From contig JAFLSO010000002.1 of the NCBI GenBank assembly GCA_022510925.1, forward strand, positions 62,001 through 126,000: DNA of 64,000 nt, written 5' to 3'. This stretch comes from Treponema sp. GTDB taxonomy: Bacteria; Spirochaetota; Spirochaetia; Treponematales; Treponemataceae. Under the pieces are notes generated by a model that was not told the origin of the DNA, did not search any database, and saw only the letters and a program-made list of their open reading frames with translations. This document shows, piece by piece, positions 50,483-58,942 of this stretch. A program made the position numbers and the translations under genes. Each line of letters begins with the position of its first letter. Position 1 is the first letter of the stretch.

Positions 50483-52623
50483 GCGAGTGGAGCAAGAGAG
50501 CCGTTCCCAAGGAGCTGGTGGAGGAGCTGGAGAGGCGCTTCAATCTGGACGCGCTTACCGCAAGCATAATGGCACGCAGAGGAATCACGTCCGGGCAGGA
50601 CATGCTCTATTACCGCGAGGACGACCTGCGTTTCCAGAACAGCCCCTTCCTCTTCAAGTCTATGGAAGACGCCGTGGACCGCATCCTTGACGCGCTTGAG
50701 GAAGGCGAGAGAATACTCATCTTCGGGGACCGCGACGTGGACGGAGTGAGCGCCACCACCGTCCTGCTTGAGTGCCTGAGGTCCCTGGGCGGAAAAGACT
50801 CCGGGGCCAGCGTGCGGTACAGGCTTCCAGGAAAAGACGACCCCTACGGGCTAAGCATGCGCGCGGTGGAGGAATTCGCCGCGGAGGAAGGCTCACTGAT
50901 AATAACGGTGGACTGCGGGATATCCAACAACGAGGAGATAGCGCGCGCGGGAGAGCTTGGAATTGACGTAATCATAGTGGACCACCACACTCCCCCCGAG
51001 ACCCTCCCCGAGCCTGCCATAATCATAGACGCAAAACTGGAGGACTCAGGCTACCCATTCAAGGACATATCAGGATGCGCCGCAGCGTACAAGCTTGTAA
51101 GCGCGCTTAGGTTCAGCCGCACCAGATGGTACAAGGAGGACATGGCCCTTCTTAACGTGCGCGAGGACGGCGGCCTGATGACGGTGGACTGCATAAAGCT
51201 CAGGAACCTGGTCCCCGTCAGCACCCTGAGCCGGAGCTTCGAAAGCCCGGTGTCCGTGACGGAGACGGAAATACCCATCTACCTGCAGGGACAGATCGTC
51301 CTTGTGTGGAATGAGAAGGAGCAGCGCGCCATGCTCAGAAGGCTTTTCGGTCAGGGCGCGGAATTCAGCCTGCTGGACGTGCAGGCAGAGGCCGCAAAGC
51401 TAATGCCCAGGACAGGTCCGCTTCCGCTCTCAAAACTCAAAGGTCTCTCAACGCTAGCAAAATACGGCGACCATGCCCCCACCGAGATAGGCGGCTTCTA
51501 CAACATATTCGTCTCGTACGTCCAGGCTGCCCAGAGAAAAGAATTCCCGTCAATGCAGGAGGACGAGGAGAAAGACATGCAGCTGGTGGCTCTGGCAGCG
51601 CTCGCGGACATAATGCCCATGCGGAACGAGAACAGGCTTTTCGTGAAAAAAGGCCTTGCCTCCATAAATGCAGGAAGGACCAGACCGGGGCTCAGGGAGC
51701 TCATGGCTGAGCTAGGAATGCTGGGAAAGCGAGTGACGTCCACGGACCTCAGCTGGGTCGTCGTCTCAAACCTGAACGCGGCGGGACGGCTGGGGCATCC
51801 TGAATTCGCGGCGGAGCTGTTCCTTACTCAGGACCAGGACACACGCACTGCCATGGCAAGGAAAATCATGGAGCTGAACACGGAGCGGAAGCGCCTCTCG
51901 CAGGAGGGGCTCTCCGTGGCAGGACCGCAGGCATCGGTCTCCATACAGGCATACGGCGGAAAGCTCTGCGTAATAGCGGACGAGCGCATAAGCCGCGGAG
52001 TCAGCGGCGTCATAGCGGGGCGCCTTGTCGGAATATACGACGTGCCGTCCATAGTCATAACGTTCGTGGAGGACAATGCCATAGGCTCCATGAGAAGCTG
52101 CCGCGGACTGGACGTGACCAGGTTCCTGGACCAGATGGATGACATCTTCCTGAACCACGGCGGGCACAAGGCGGCGGGAGGATTCAGCCTCAAAAAGGAC
52201 AGGATGGACGAACTCACTGCCAGACTGAAAGAGCTGTCCGGCACCATAGAGCTTGAGCCTTCCAGCGCGGGGAAGTACGACATAGACGCGGAGATTCCGC
52301 CATCATACCTTACGCCGGAGCTTCTGAGCATAAGCGACGGCATGGAGCCGTTCGGCGAGGAGAACCCTCCCCTGCTCCTCATGACCAGAGGCATACCCGT
52401 GTTTGACGCCATGATTCTGGGCAAAACAGAGCAGCATCTGAAAATCACGGTGGGAACTGAGAAAACAAAATGGCCCGCCCTGTTCTGGAATGAGGCCGGA
52501 CGGCTGCACAGGGATTTCGAGACCGGCGACAAGATAGACATTCTTTTCCGTCTGGAGCGTAACGTCTTCAACGGAATGGAGACTCCGCAGATGATTGTCG
52601 CGGACCTTAAGAGAAGCAAATGA
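50479..52623 (+). CDS. recJ: single-strand-specific exonuclease RecJ with large insertion
   Basis: 714 residues. DRDVDGVSATT (motif I, residues 84-94; D-x-D often reads DYDxDG), VDCGISN, VDHH (168-170), NAAGRLGHP and GGHKAAGGFS (DHHA1). About 130-150 extra residues lie between YKLVSAL (204-210) and ALAALADIMPMRNENR (371-386), where RecJ normally has a short link. The start is GTG overlapping the preceding stop (GTGA). Confidence 0.92.
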   Translation: MSEWSKRAVPKELVEELERRFNLDALTASIMARRGITSGQDMLYYREDDLRFQNSPFLFKSMEDAVDRILDALEEGERILIFGDRDVDGVSATTVLLECLRSLGGKDSGASVRYRLPGKDDPYGLSMRAVEEFAAEEGSLIITVDCGISNNEEIARAGELGIDVIIVDHHTPPETLPEPAIIIDAKLEDSGYPFKDISGCAAAYKLVSALRFSRTRWYKEDMALLNVREDGGLMTVDCIKLRNLVPVSTLSRSFESPVSVTETEIPIYLQGQIVLVWNEKEQRAMLRRLFGQGAEFSLLDVQAEAAKLMPRTGPLPLSKLKGLSTLAKYGDHAPTEIGGFYNIFVSYVQAAQRKEFPSMQEDEEKDMQLVALAALADIMPMRNENRLFVKKGLASINAGRTRPGLRELMAELGMLGKRVTSTDLSWVVVSNLNAAGRLGHPEFAAELFLTQDQDTRTAMARKIMELNTERKRLSQEGLSVAGPQASVSIQAYGGKLCVIADERISRGVSGVIAGRLVGIYDVPSIVITFVEDNAIGSMRSCRGLDVTRFLDQMDDIFLNHGGHKAAGGFSLKKDRMDELTARLKELSGTIELEPSSAGKYDIDAEIPPSYLTPELLSISDGMEPFGEENPPLLLMTRGIPVFDAMILGKTEQHLKITVGTEKTKWPALFWNEAGRLHRDFETGDKIDILFRLERNVFNGMETPQMIVADLKRSK

Positions 52624-52648
52624 TAATTTCTAAATAAGGAGCCACACT

Positions 52649-53668
52649 ATGGAAAGGATTTTCAAGGGACGCGCGGGAAGGATCGCCGCATACCTAACGT
52701 TAGGTTTTATACTGACAGCGGTCTCTCTTCCCGCATACGCAAGGGATGCGGTTTTCACAGGCGAGGATTACGACATAAAGCTCAGCTACAACGATACGGC
52801 ATTCCCCGGGGACGCGGTATTCGTCCGCATGAGATTCCTGCAGGCGAACAAGAGGAGCAAAGTCACAAAGGAGCAGCTCTCGTCCACCACCGCCACACTG
52901 GAGCTGTACTCAGGCGACAAGATGCTTGACAAATCAAGTTTCTACATTCTGGGAGACGGCACAAACAAAAACACGCTCACTATGCTCACAGGAATTCCAC
53001 TCTCCTCATGGTGGAAGGATGACGGGCGCTACTCCCTGAAAGTCTCATACAACCTTTACGGCACCACGTCCATGGAATTCACGCTTCCGTTCGGCATAAA
53101 GAACAAGGAATTCGTGAGCGAGACCATACCGCTGGACGAGTCCAACACCAGCATAAAGACGGACACCAGTCCCAGGCGCATGGCGCAGATAGAGAGGCTG
53201 AACGGCATACTGGGAACGGTGAACGCAAAGTCCGTCTACCAGACATCGCCTTTCGCTCCTCCTACGGCCGCCACGCGGAGAACCTCATTTTTCGCGGACA
53301 GGCGCGTCTACACTTACACCAACGGAAAGTCATCCACGAGCCTGCATTACGGAATAGATTACGGGGTTCCCACAGGCTCCCCGGTCACATCATGTGCGGC
53401 AGGAAAAGTGGTGCTCGCGGAGGACAGAATCTCCACCGGGCTAAGCGTGGTCATAGAGCATCTTCCCGGACTTTACAGCCTCTATTACCACATGAGCGAG
53501 ATGAAGGTAAAAGAGGGAGAGAGCGTTAAAGCGGGAGACCTGATCGGACTTAGCGGCGCCACGGGACTTGCCACGGGCCCGCATCTGCACTGGGAGATGC
53601 GGCTCAACATGAGCGCCGTAAGCCCTGATTTCTTTACCGGGGATTTTACGTTCGAGTCGAATAACTGA
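52649..53668 (+). CDS. secreted M23-family peptidoglycan endopeptidase
   Basis: 339 residues with a signal peptide (about 1-32, ending AYA). Residues 35-150 form a beta-rich domain. The M23 domain (about 225-330) has HYGIDYG and HLHWEM zinc ligands, with the central LYYHMSEM. All catalytic residues are present. AAGGAG precedes the ATG. Confidence 0.9.
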   Translation: MERIFKGRAGRIAAYLTLGFILTAVSLPAYARDAVFTGEDYDIKLSYNDTAFPGDAVFVRMRFLQANKRSKVTKEQLSSTTATLELYSGDKMLDKSSFYILGDGTNKNTLTMLTGIPLSSWWKDDGRYSLKVSYNLYGTTSMEFTLPFGIKNKEFVSETIPLDESNTSIKTDTSPRRMAQIERLNGILGTVNAKSVYQTSPFAPPTAATRRTSFFADRRVYTYTNGKSSTSLHYGIDYGVPTGSPVTSCAAGKVVLAEDRISTGLSVVIEHLPGLYSLYYHMSEMKVKEGESVKAGDLIGLSGATGLATGPHLHWEMRLNMSAVSPDFFTGDFTFESNN

Positions 53669-53680
53669 ATCAGGGAAGAT

Positions 53681-54271
53681 TTAAATCTCCATCAGAAAAA
53701 CATTTCCCGCCCAGTCTATGCGCACGGCGTATTCCTTTCCTGTCTCGCACGGTGACAGGTCCAGAGTGCTGTAGGAGATGTGCCGTCCCTCGAAAAGCCT
53801 CGCCATAGGAGAGAGCGCGAACGACGACAGGGTGTGCCATGCGTCACGCTCCTTAAGTTCAAGCGACGCTCCGGCCAGCGCGCAGCCGCGCGAGGAATTC
53901 ACGTAGCGGGAAAGCGATGTGCCGCGCATGAAAGAGCTGTCCCTCCCCCTGACCTCCAGCGGGAACGTGTAGCACACGGAGGAGAATTTAGCGCTGACAA
54001 AATCTATCACAATGTTACGCGATGCCCACGAGCGCTCCACAAGGCACACCTCCTGCGAGTTTGTGTCATACATGGAAAGCCTTGCGCTCACGGTGCTGTC
54101 GCCCCTGCCGTAAATGTACACGCGCATGTAGTCGCCGGCAGGAAATTCGCCTGCGGTCCGTGCCGCCCTAAAGCATGACAAGAACCTGAGAAGCGCGCCT
54201 CCCAAAGAGAGTGCAAAAAGGGAGACAACGACCATTCCGATTATCCGCACAAGCCTGTCGCTTTTTGTCAT
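53681..54271 (-). CDS. unknown membrane-anchored protein after ligA
   Basis: 196 residues. One N-terminal helix (about 9-30) and a soluble domain of about 160 residues rich in beta-strand pattern (YMRVYIYGRGDSTVSARLSMY). Not recognised. It lies five bases after ligA. Confidence 0.65.
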   Translation of the reverse strand: MTKSDRLVRIIGMVVVSLFALSLGGALLRFLSCFRAARTAGEFPAGDYMRVYIYGRGDSTVSARLSMYDTNSQEVCLVERSWASRNIVIDFVSAKFSSVCYTFPLEVRGRDSSFMRGTSLSRYVNSSRGCALAGASLELKERDAWHTLSSFALSPMARLFEGRHISYSTLDLSPCETGKEYAVRIDWAGNVFLMEI

Positions 54272-54276
54272 GGGCG

Positions 54277-56274
54277 CTATGCCTTTATAAGAGCCAGGAA
54301 TGCCTTCTCATCAATCACGGGAATCCCCAGCTGCGTGGCCCTGGCATTCTTGGCGGAGCCGGATGATGTGTCGTTTGTCACCAGATAGCTAAGTCCCTTT
54401 ACCACGGAGGATTTCACAGAGCCGCCTTCCTGCCGCACAAGTTCCTGGGCCTCGGTCCTTCGCATGGAGGTAAGCTCGCCGGTGAAACAGAAGCTGAGCC
54501 CTGAAAGTTTTCCGCCTGCGGCCTCCCGCACGGTTATTACCCCCTCGCTCACAAGGAAGCGCATCTCCTCGGAATTCTCCCTGAGCCCCTGAAGCAAAGT
54601 CCGGGCCATTATCTCCGCGAACCCGTAGACGGAGGCAATCTCCTCCTCTCCGGCGGACAGAAGCCTCTCCAGACTGCCGTACCCCGCGTCCACAAGTTTC
54701 TCCACCACTGTCTCGCCTATCCCCTCTATGTCAAATCCTGCGATGAATTTAGACAGCGGCAGTGTCCTACGCGACTGTATGGACTCATAGACTTTCTGCG
54801 CGCCCAGGGATTTTTTCTCCTGCTCCAGGCTCTCCTCGTTAAGAAAATACGGAGCCAGAGTGTCTGCGGTAAGCGAGTAGATGTCCCTTATGCTTTTTAA
54901 AACATGGTCCTTAAAAAGAGACGTGACAAGGGTCTCGCCCAAATCGCGTATATCGGCCACGGAGACCCATTTCAAAAGCTGATGCAGGACGCGCTTGGAG
55001 CAATCCTTGTTCGGGCAGTAAAGCCTGGTCCCCTCGTCCACAAGCCTCGCTCCGCATGACGCGCACACCTCGGGCTGCTCCACGGGCAGAAGATTCTCGT
55101 CATTGCCTGAAGAAACCACGCTCTCTATCTTGGGGATAATCTCGCCACGCTTTACGACAACAACCCTGCTGCCTATGCGTAAACCTAACGTTCGGATAAG
55201 ATTGGGATTCGCAAGGCTGGCCCTCTGCACCGTGGTTCCGTTCAAGTCCACCGCGTCAAAAACCGCCACCGGAGTGTATGTTGCGCCCGACTCGTTCCAT
55301 TCCACCGAGCGCACTGTGGTCACCGCCTCCTCCAGACTGAACTTGAACGCTATCTGGCGGTCAGGACGCGCTCGGACCGCATCCTCATGATTCACCGCGC
55401 GCTCCTTAACCACAAGGCCGTCTATGTCGTAGTCCAGGCTCCTGCGCTCCTCCATCACATGCGCGCGGTACTCTATCACATCACCGGCGGTTTTAAGTAT
55501 GGCGAGCCTCACTGTCTCGAACCCGCACTCCTTGAGCCACGAAAGCTTCTCCACCTCGTCGCTGAAAGGCTGCGCGCCGTCAGTGGCCCACACGTCGTAA
55601 GCGATGAGCGTGAGGTTCTCGGAGCCCTCGCCGTCCTTTCTTCTCATAAGGCCGTTCGCCGCGTTGCGGCAGTTCGCCTTGTCGGAATAAAGGCTCTTAT
55701 GGACGCCATGGGTCATTATCACCTCGCCACGTATTCCGCCCGTAAAATCCACCGGCCCGGCGCCCGTCACAAGCTCTCTCCTCACCCCCTGCATCCTTAG
55801 CGCGTTGGAAGTGATTACATCGCCCGTAGAGCCGTCTCCCCGCGTGACAGCGCGCACAAGCTTCCCCCCCACATACTGGAGCTCAAGGCTCGCGCCGTCA
55901 AGTTTGTCCTCTACCAGATACTCGTCATAAACATGCCTGGACGCCCATGCCAGAAACTGCTCAGGATCCGCGGCTTTCTCCTGGCTTCCCATGGGCATCA
56001 CGTGCGGGGCCTTCTCAAAATTCCCGCTGTCTGCGCCCACCTTGTGAAGGACAGGATTCGCGGGGTCAAGGGCTTTAAGCTCGTCCCACAGAGAGTCGAA
56101 TTCCGAGTCGGAAATCTCGCCCTCGCCGTTGTAATAAGATTTCTGGTAGCGCGCTATGAGGCCCTCAAGCTCAAGTATTCTCTCTTTAGAATCCTGCCGC
56201 GCGGATTTCTTTCTGCTTCCGCCTGCCTTAGTGCCGCTGTCCACGGCGGGCTCCTCCATGCCGAACAAATCCAT
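54277..56274 (-). CDS. ligA: NAD-dependent DNA ligase
   Basis: 665 residues. The adenylated Lys is in EDKLDGASLEL; the oligonucleotide-binding domain, the four-Cys zinc finger (CASC...CPNKDC), helix-hairpin-helix region and C-terminal BRCT (about 590-665) follow in order. The N-terminus has a Lys/Arg-rich extension of about 30 residues before the usual start. Confidence 0.96.
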   Translation of the reverse strand: MDLFGMEEPAVDSGTKAGGSRKKSARQDSKERILELEGLIARYQKSYYNGEGEISDSEFDSLWDELKALDPANPVLHKVGADSGNFEKAPHVMPMGSQEKAADPEQFLAWASRHVYDEYLVEDKLDGASLELQYVGGKLVRAVTRGDGSTGDVITSNALRMQGVRRELVTGAGPVDFTGGIRGEVIMTHGVHKSLYSDKANCRNAANGLMRRKDGEGSENLTLIAYDVWATDGAQPFSDEVEKLSWLKECGFETVRLAILKTAGDVIEYRAHVMEERRSLDYDIDGLVVKERAVNHEDAVRARPDRQIAFKFSLEEAVTTVRSVEWNESGATYTPVAVFDAVDLNGTTVQRASLANPNLIRTLGLRIGSRVVVVKRGEIIPKIESVVSSGNDENLLPVEQPEVCASCGARLVDEGTRLYCPNKDCSKRVLHQLLKWVSVADIRDLGETLVTSLFKDHVLKSIRDIYSLTADTLAPYFLNEESLEQEKKSLGAQKVYESIQSRRTLPLSKFIAGFDIEGIGETVVEKLVDAGYGSLERLLSAGEEEIASVYGFAEIMARTLLQGLRENSEEMRFLVSEGVITVREAAGGKLSGLSFCFTGELTSMRRTEAQELVRQEGGSVKSSVVKGLSYLVTNDTSSGSAKNARATQLGIPVIDEKAFLALIKA

Positions 56275-56277
56275 TCC

Positions 56278-57045
56278 TTATTCCCCGGGCTCGTCTTTAA
56301 GAAAAATAATCTCGCGGATGTTGCGCTCCGCCTCCATGCCCTTCATCTCGAATTTAGTCCTGGGCCGCCATTCCTGGCGCGGAGCGAAATCCCCGTACTT
56401 GTTGTGAAGCCCATCGGTGAGAGAGAGCTCCCTCAGCGCGAAATCCGCGTACTCCTCCCAGTCAGTGGCGAAATAAATATACCCGCCAGGAGTAAGCTTT
56501 TTAGCGAGCAGGTCCGTGCGCGGCCTCTGCATCAGGCGGCGCTTGTGGTGCTTCTTCTTGGGCCATGGGTCGGGGAAAAATATATGGAACGCTTCCAGGG
56601 AGTTATCGGGAATCATGGTCTCCAGAATCTGAAGCGCGTCGTGCTCTATTATGTAAAGATTTTTAAGCTGCCGCGAGCGTATCTCACCCAGAAGCCTTCC
56701 CACTCCGGGCTTGTGGACCTCGCAGCCCAGATAATTAGTCTCGGGATTCTCCTGCGCTATAACCGCCGTGGCATGCCCCATGCCGAATCCTATCTCCATA
56801 ACCACAGGATTATTGTTCCCGAAAACCTCGGTGAAATTCAAAGTGCGGTGCTCGAACGGAACGCACCAGACGCCGCTCAGGTCCAGGTAATTCCGCTTCT
56901 CGCCCTCTGTCATGCGGCCCTGACGCAGAACGTAAGTCTTTACGGGACGATGGAAAATATTCCCGTCCGGCTCAGGCAAAGGGTCCTCATTTCCCGCGGA
57001 CCCGCTTTCCGCAGGGAACATACCGTCGCTCTCAGTCATCAGCAT
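56278..57045 (-). CDS. trmB: tRNA (guanine-N7)-methyltransferase
   Basis: About 255 residues. It methylates G46 of t[13 protein letters not shown] is the SAM motif; [18 protein letters not shown] is the family signature. An extra 30-residue N-terminal part is acidic. ATG 57045 has GAGGAG upstream and overlaps the lipoprotein gene by 14 bp. Confidence 0.94.
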   Translation of the reverse strand: MLMTESDGMFPAESGSAGNEDPLPEPDGNIFHRPVKTYVLRQGRMTEGEKRNYLDLSGVWCVPFEHRTLNFTEVFGNNNPVVMEIGFGMGHATAVIAQENPETNYLGCEVHKPGVGRLLGEIRSRQLKNLYIIEHDALQILETMIPDNSLEAFHIFFPDPWPKKKHHKRRLMQRPRTDLLAKKLTPGGYIYFATDWEEYADFALRELSLTDGLHNKYGDFAPRQEWRPRTKFEMKGMEAERNIREIIFLKDEPGE

Positions 57046-57691
57046 TTTGCTCCTCAAAAATATTTCTCTCCGGCAGCAGATACATAACGCCGCCGTTTAT
57101 GTAGCACGTGCGCGCGGTCCTTGCTGTGGCGTACTCATCCGCAATGTCGGAATCTTTTTTCCATGATTTCTTGTGGTCGCCGAAATACAAAAGCACCCTG
57201 TCTCCGTCATACACCGCTGTCTGCCTCTTCCCGCCGAACGATGTCTCCTTGACCTCATTCAGGGGGGAGCCGGGCTTGTCAGACGGATAGTCCACGGTGA
57301 ACATAAACTCGCTCACTCGGGATGCCATGTCCTCGTAATAAAGCACGTAGCGTCCTGTAGGCAGGGTTTTCCCTGCGGGAACCGCGAATTTAGGACAGCC
57401 TGACCAGAACCTCTTCTCATCGCCCGGATATCTGATCAGGTCGCCGGTCTCCCATTCAAGGCCGGTCTCCTCACTGTACGCGCGGATAACATTCGCCCTG
57501 CGCGCGTCGCTCCCGGTCTCGGCGAAAACCGCAAGGTATACAAGCGGCACCGTGTCATTGTCGGCGTAGTCAAAGACCACAAAATGCTCCACTGACAGAA
57601 CGGAAGGCTCGGAGTCAGAGCATGAGGACAGAATGACCGGCACCAGTAAACAGGAGAGAAGCAAACTGTGAAAGCGCCGTCTTATGCTCAT
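57032..57691 (-). CDS. unknown lipoprotein
   Basis: 219 residues. A signal with lipobox VILSSC (Cys at residue 24). The rest is a soluble domain with many aromatic residues, not recognised. It lies between trmB and the 57696 gene, 4 bases from the latter. Confidence 0.75.
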   Translation of the reverse strand: MSIRRRFHSLLLSCLLVPVILSSCSDSEPSVLSVEHFVVFDYADNDTVPLVYLAVFAETGSDARRANVIRAYSEETGLEWETGDLIRYPGDEKRFWSGCPKFAVPAGKTLPTGRYVLYYEDMASRVSEFMFTVDYPSDKPGSPLNEVKETSFGGKRQTAVYDGDRVLLYFGDHKKSWKKDSDIADEYATARTARTCYINGGVMYLLPERNIFEEQNADD

Positions 57692-57695
57692 GCCT

Positions 57696-58859
57696 TTAGA
57701 AATTAAAAATAAGGTTTATAACCGTAAGGTCATTCGCGGCGAACTGATTCACCAGGGACTCGAATTTTATGTCAACTTTCTTGCAGGCATCATCCAGGTA
57801 CGAGAGGTAATAGAGCCCCAGGTCGGTGCCCTCCTCTCCGTCCGGCATCTGGCGGTAAAAATCTATGAGCGACTTCTTGTTGGTGTTGGCCGCCATCTTG
57901 CTCTCTATGCTCTCCTTCACGCCCTGGAATTCATCGTTCTTGTTGTAGAGGGTTATCTGAAGCCTTCCCTGCTTGCCTATGGCGGTGGAGCCACCTCCTA
58001 TCTTCCATGAGATGAAAACAAGCTCATGGTTCCTCTCCAGCTCCTGCACAATTTTGGCCCTTATCTCGGGGTCGTATATGAGCGTGTCGGAGTTGTCTAT
58101 TCCGTGGTACAGGACTTTGGCGGCCTTCCGCATGTTGGTGTTCTCGCAGTTGAGCGCCAGCTCCATCACCATGACGGAGATATACTCCGCCACCTTGGAC
58201 TTGTCCATGTACTCGGACAGTGACTGGCGTATCACGTGCATCATCTGCGTGAAGCCTTCCTGCTTGTAGAATTTGGTGATTATGTACCAGTTCATCAGGC
58301 TAAGCCTGTTAAGGAATTTCTCTGTCATGAGGAGATACACATTCTTCTCCTCCGTGGTGGTGTCCTGGTTTGCCATTATGCCTTTCCACACAGGGTCCAG
58401 GATTGTCTGCCGGCTCTGCTGTATTATGTTGTCCTTGAGCGAGAGCTGTGTGCGCAGCTGGCGGTCCGAGATTTTAGTGCGCTCGTCTATGAGATGCGAC
58501 GGATTCGCCCTGTTGTGCTGGCGGACGCAGTCGCACTGTATGAGCTGGCTGAAAATCTGCCTGTCGAACTGCTTGTACAGCACGGAGAAGACAATCAGCT
58601 TGGACAGGTCCATTATCTCCTGCCGCTTGGTCACGAACTCAGGCATGGAAATTTCTATCTTGGATATGTAGTCCAGTATAATCATGTTCTGCACGGAGTT
58701 CGGCGAGAAATGCTCCATGCTTATCCCGTACTCCTCCTGATTGTCGGCAAGCTTAAAGCGCAGAAGTTTCTTATTGTTGCTTATAAAATGAGAGGCTCCG
58801 GCCTCTGTAAGAATTACTTTCAGAGGCAAGTCCAGTGTGAATTTCTTATCCGCGCTCAT
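57696..58859 (-). CDS. conserved-looking cytoplasmic protein, possibly with a GHKL-type ATPase fold
   Basis: 387 residues from ATG 58859 (AGGAG 12 bases upstream; a TTG three codons earlier is too close to it). Mostly helical. The C-terminal part has three features that recall a histidine-kinase or anti-sigma ATPase: MVMELALNCENTNMR (N-box-like), WKIGGGSTAIGKQG and GTDLGLYYLSYL (GxGLGL-like). No His box. The resemblance is inferred by eye. Confidence 0.65.
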   Translation of the reverse strand: MSADKKFTLDLPLKVILTEAGASHFISNNKKLLRFKLADNQEEYGISMEHFSPNSVQNMIILDYISKIEISMPEFVTKRQEIMDLSKLIVFSVLYKQFDRQIFSQLIQCDCVRQHNRANPSHLIDERTKISDRQLRTQLSLKDNIIQQSRQTILDPVWKGIMANQDTTTEEKNVYLLMTEKFLNRLSLMNWYIITKFYKQEGFTQMMHVIRQSLSEYMDKSKVAEYISVMVMELALNCENTNMRKAAKVLYHGIDNSDTLIYDPEIRAKIVQELERNHELVFISWKIGGGSTAIGKQGRLQITLYNKNDEFQGVKESIESKMAANTNKKSLIDFYRQMPDGEEGTDLGLYYLSYLDDACKKVDIKFESLVNQFAANDLTVINLIFNF

Positions 58860-58890
58860 TATCTGCAAAAGCTCCTATTACAACATTTCT

Positions 58891-58934
58891 ATTATACTAC
58901 AAGGGTATTGAAATGTAAACTCCAATACTATATT
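58891..58934. promoter_or_regulatory. divergent promoters between the 58859 and 58943 genes
   Basis: Minus strand: TTTACA (58919-58914), 17-bp spacer, TATAAT (58896-58891), then a leader with AGGAG. Plus strand: TATATT (58929-58934), eight bases before ATG 58943, with TTGAAA (58908-58913) at a short 15-bp spacing. One gene is leadered and the other leaderless. Confidence 0.6.
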
Positions 58935-58942
58935 CTAGCCTC

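Noticed and set aside
55933..57087. 384-codon open frame opposite ligA and trmB
   Set aside because: Antisense to conserved genes; no ribosome binding site or motif.
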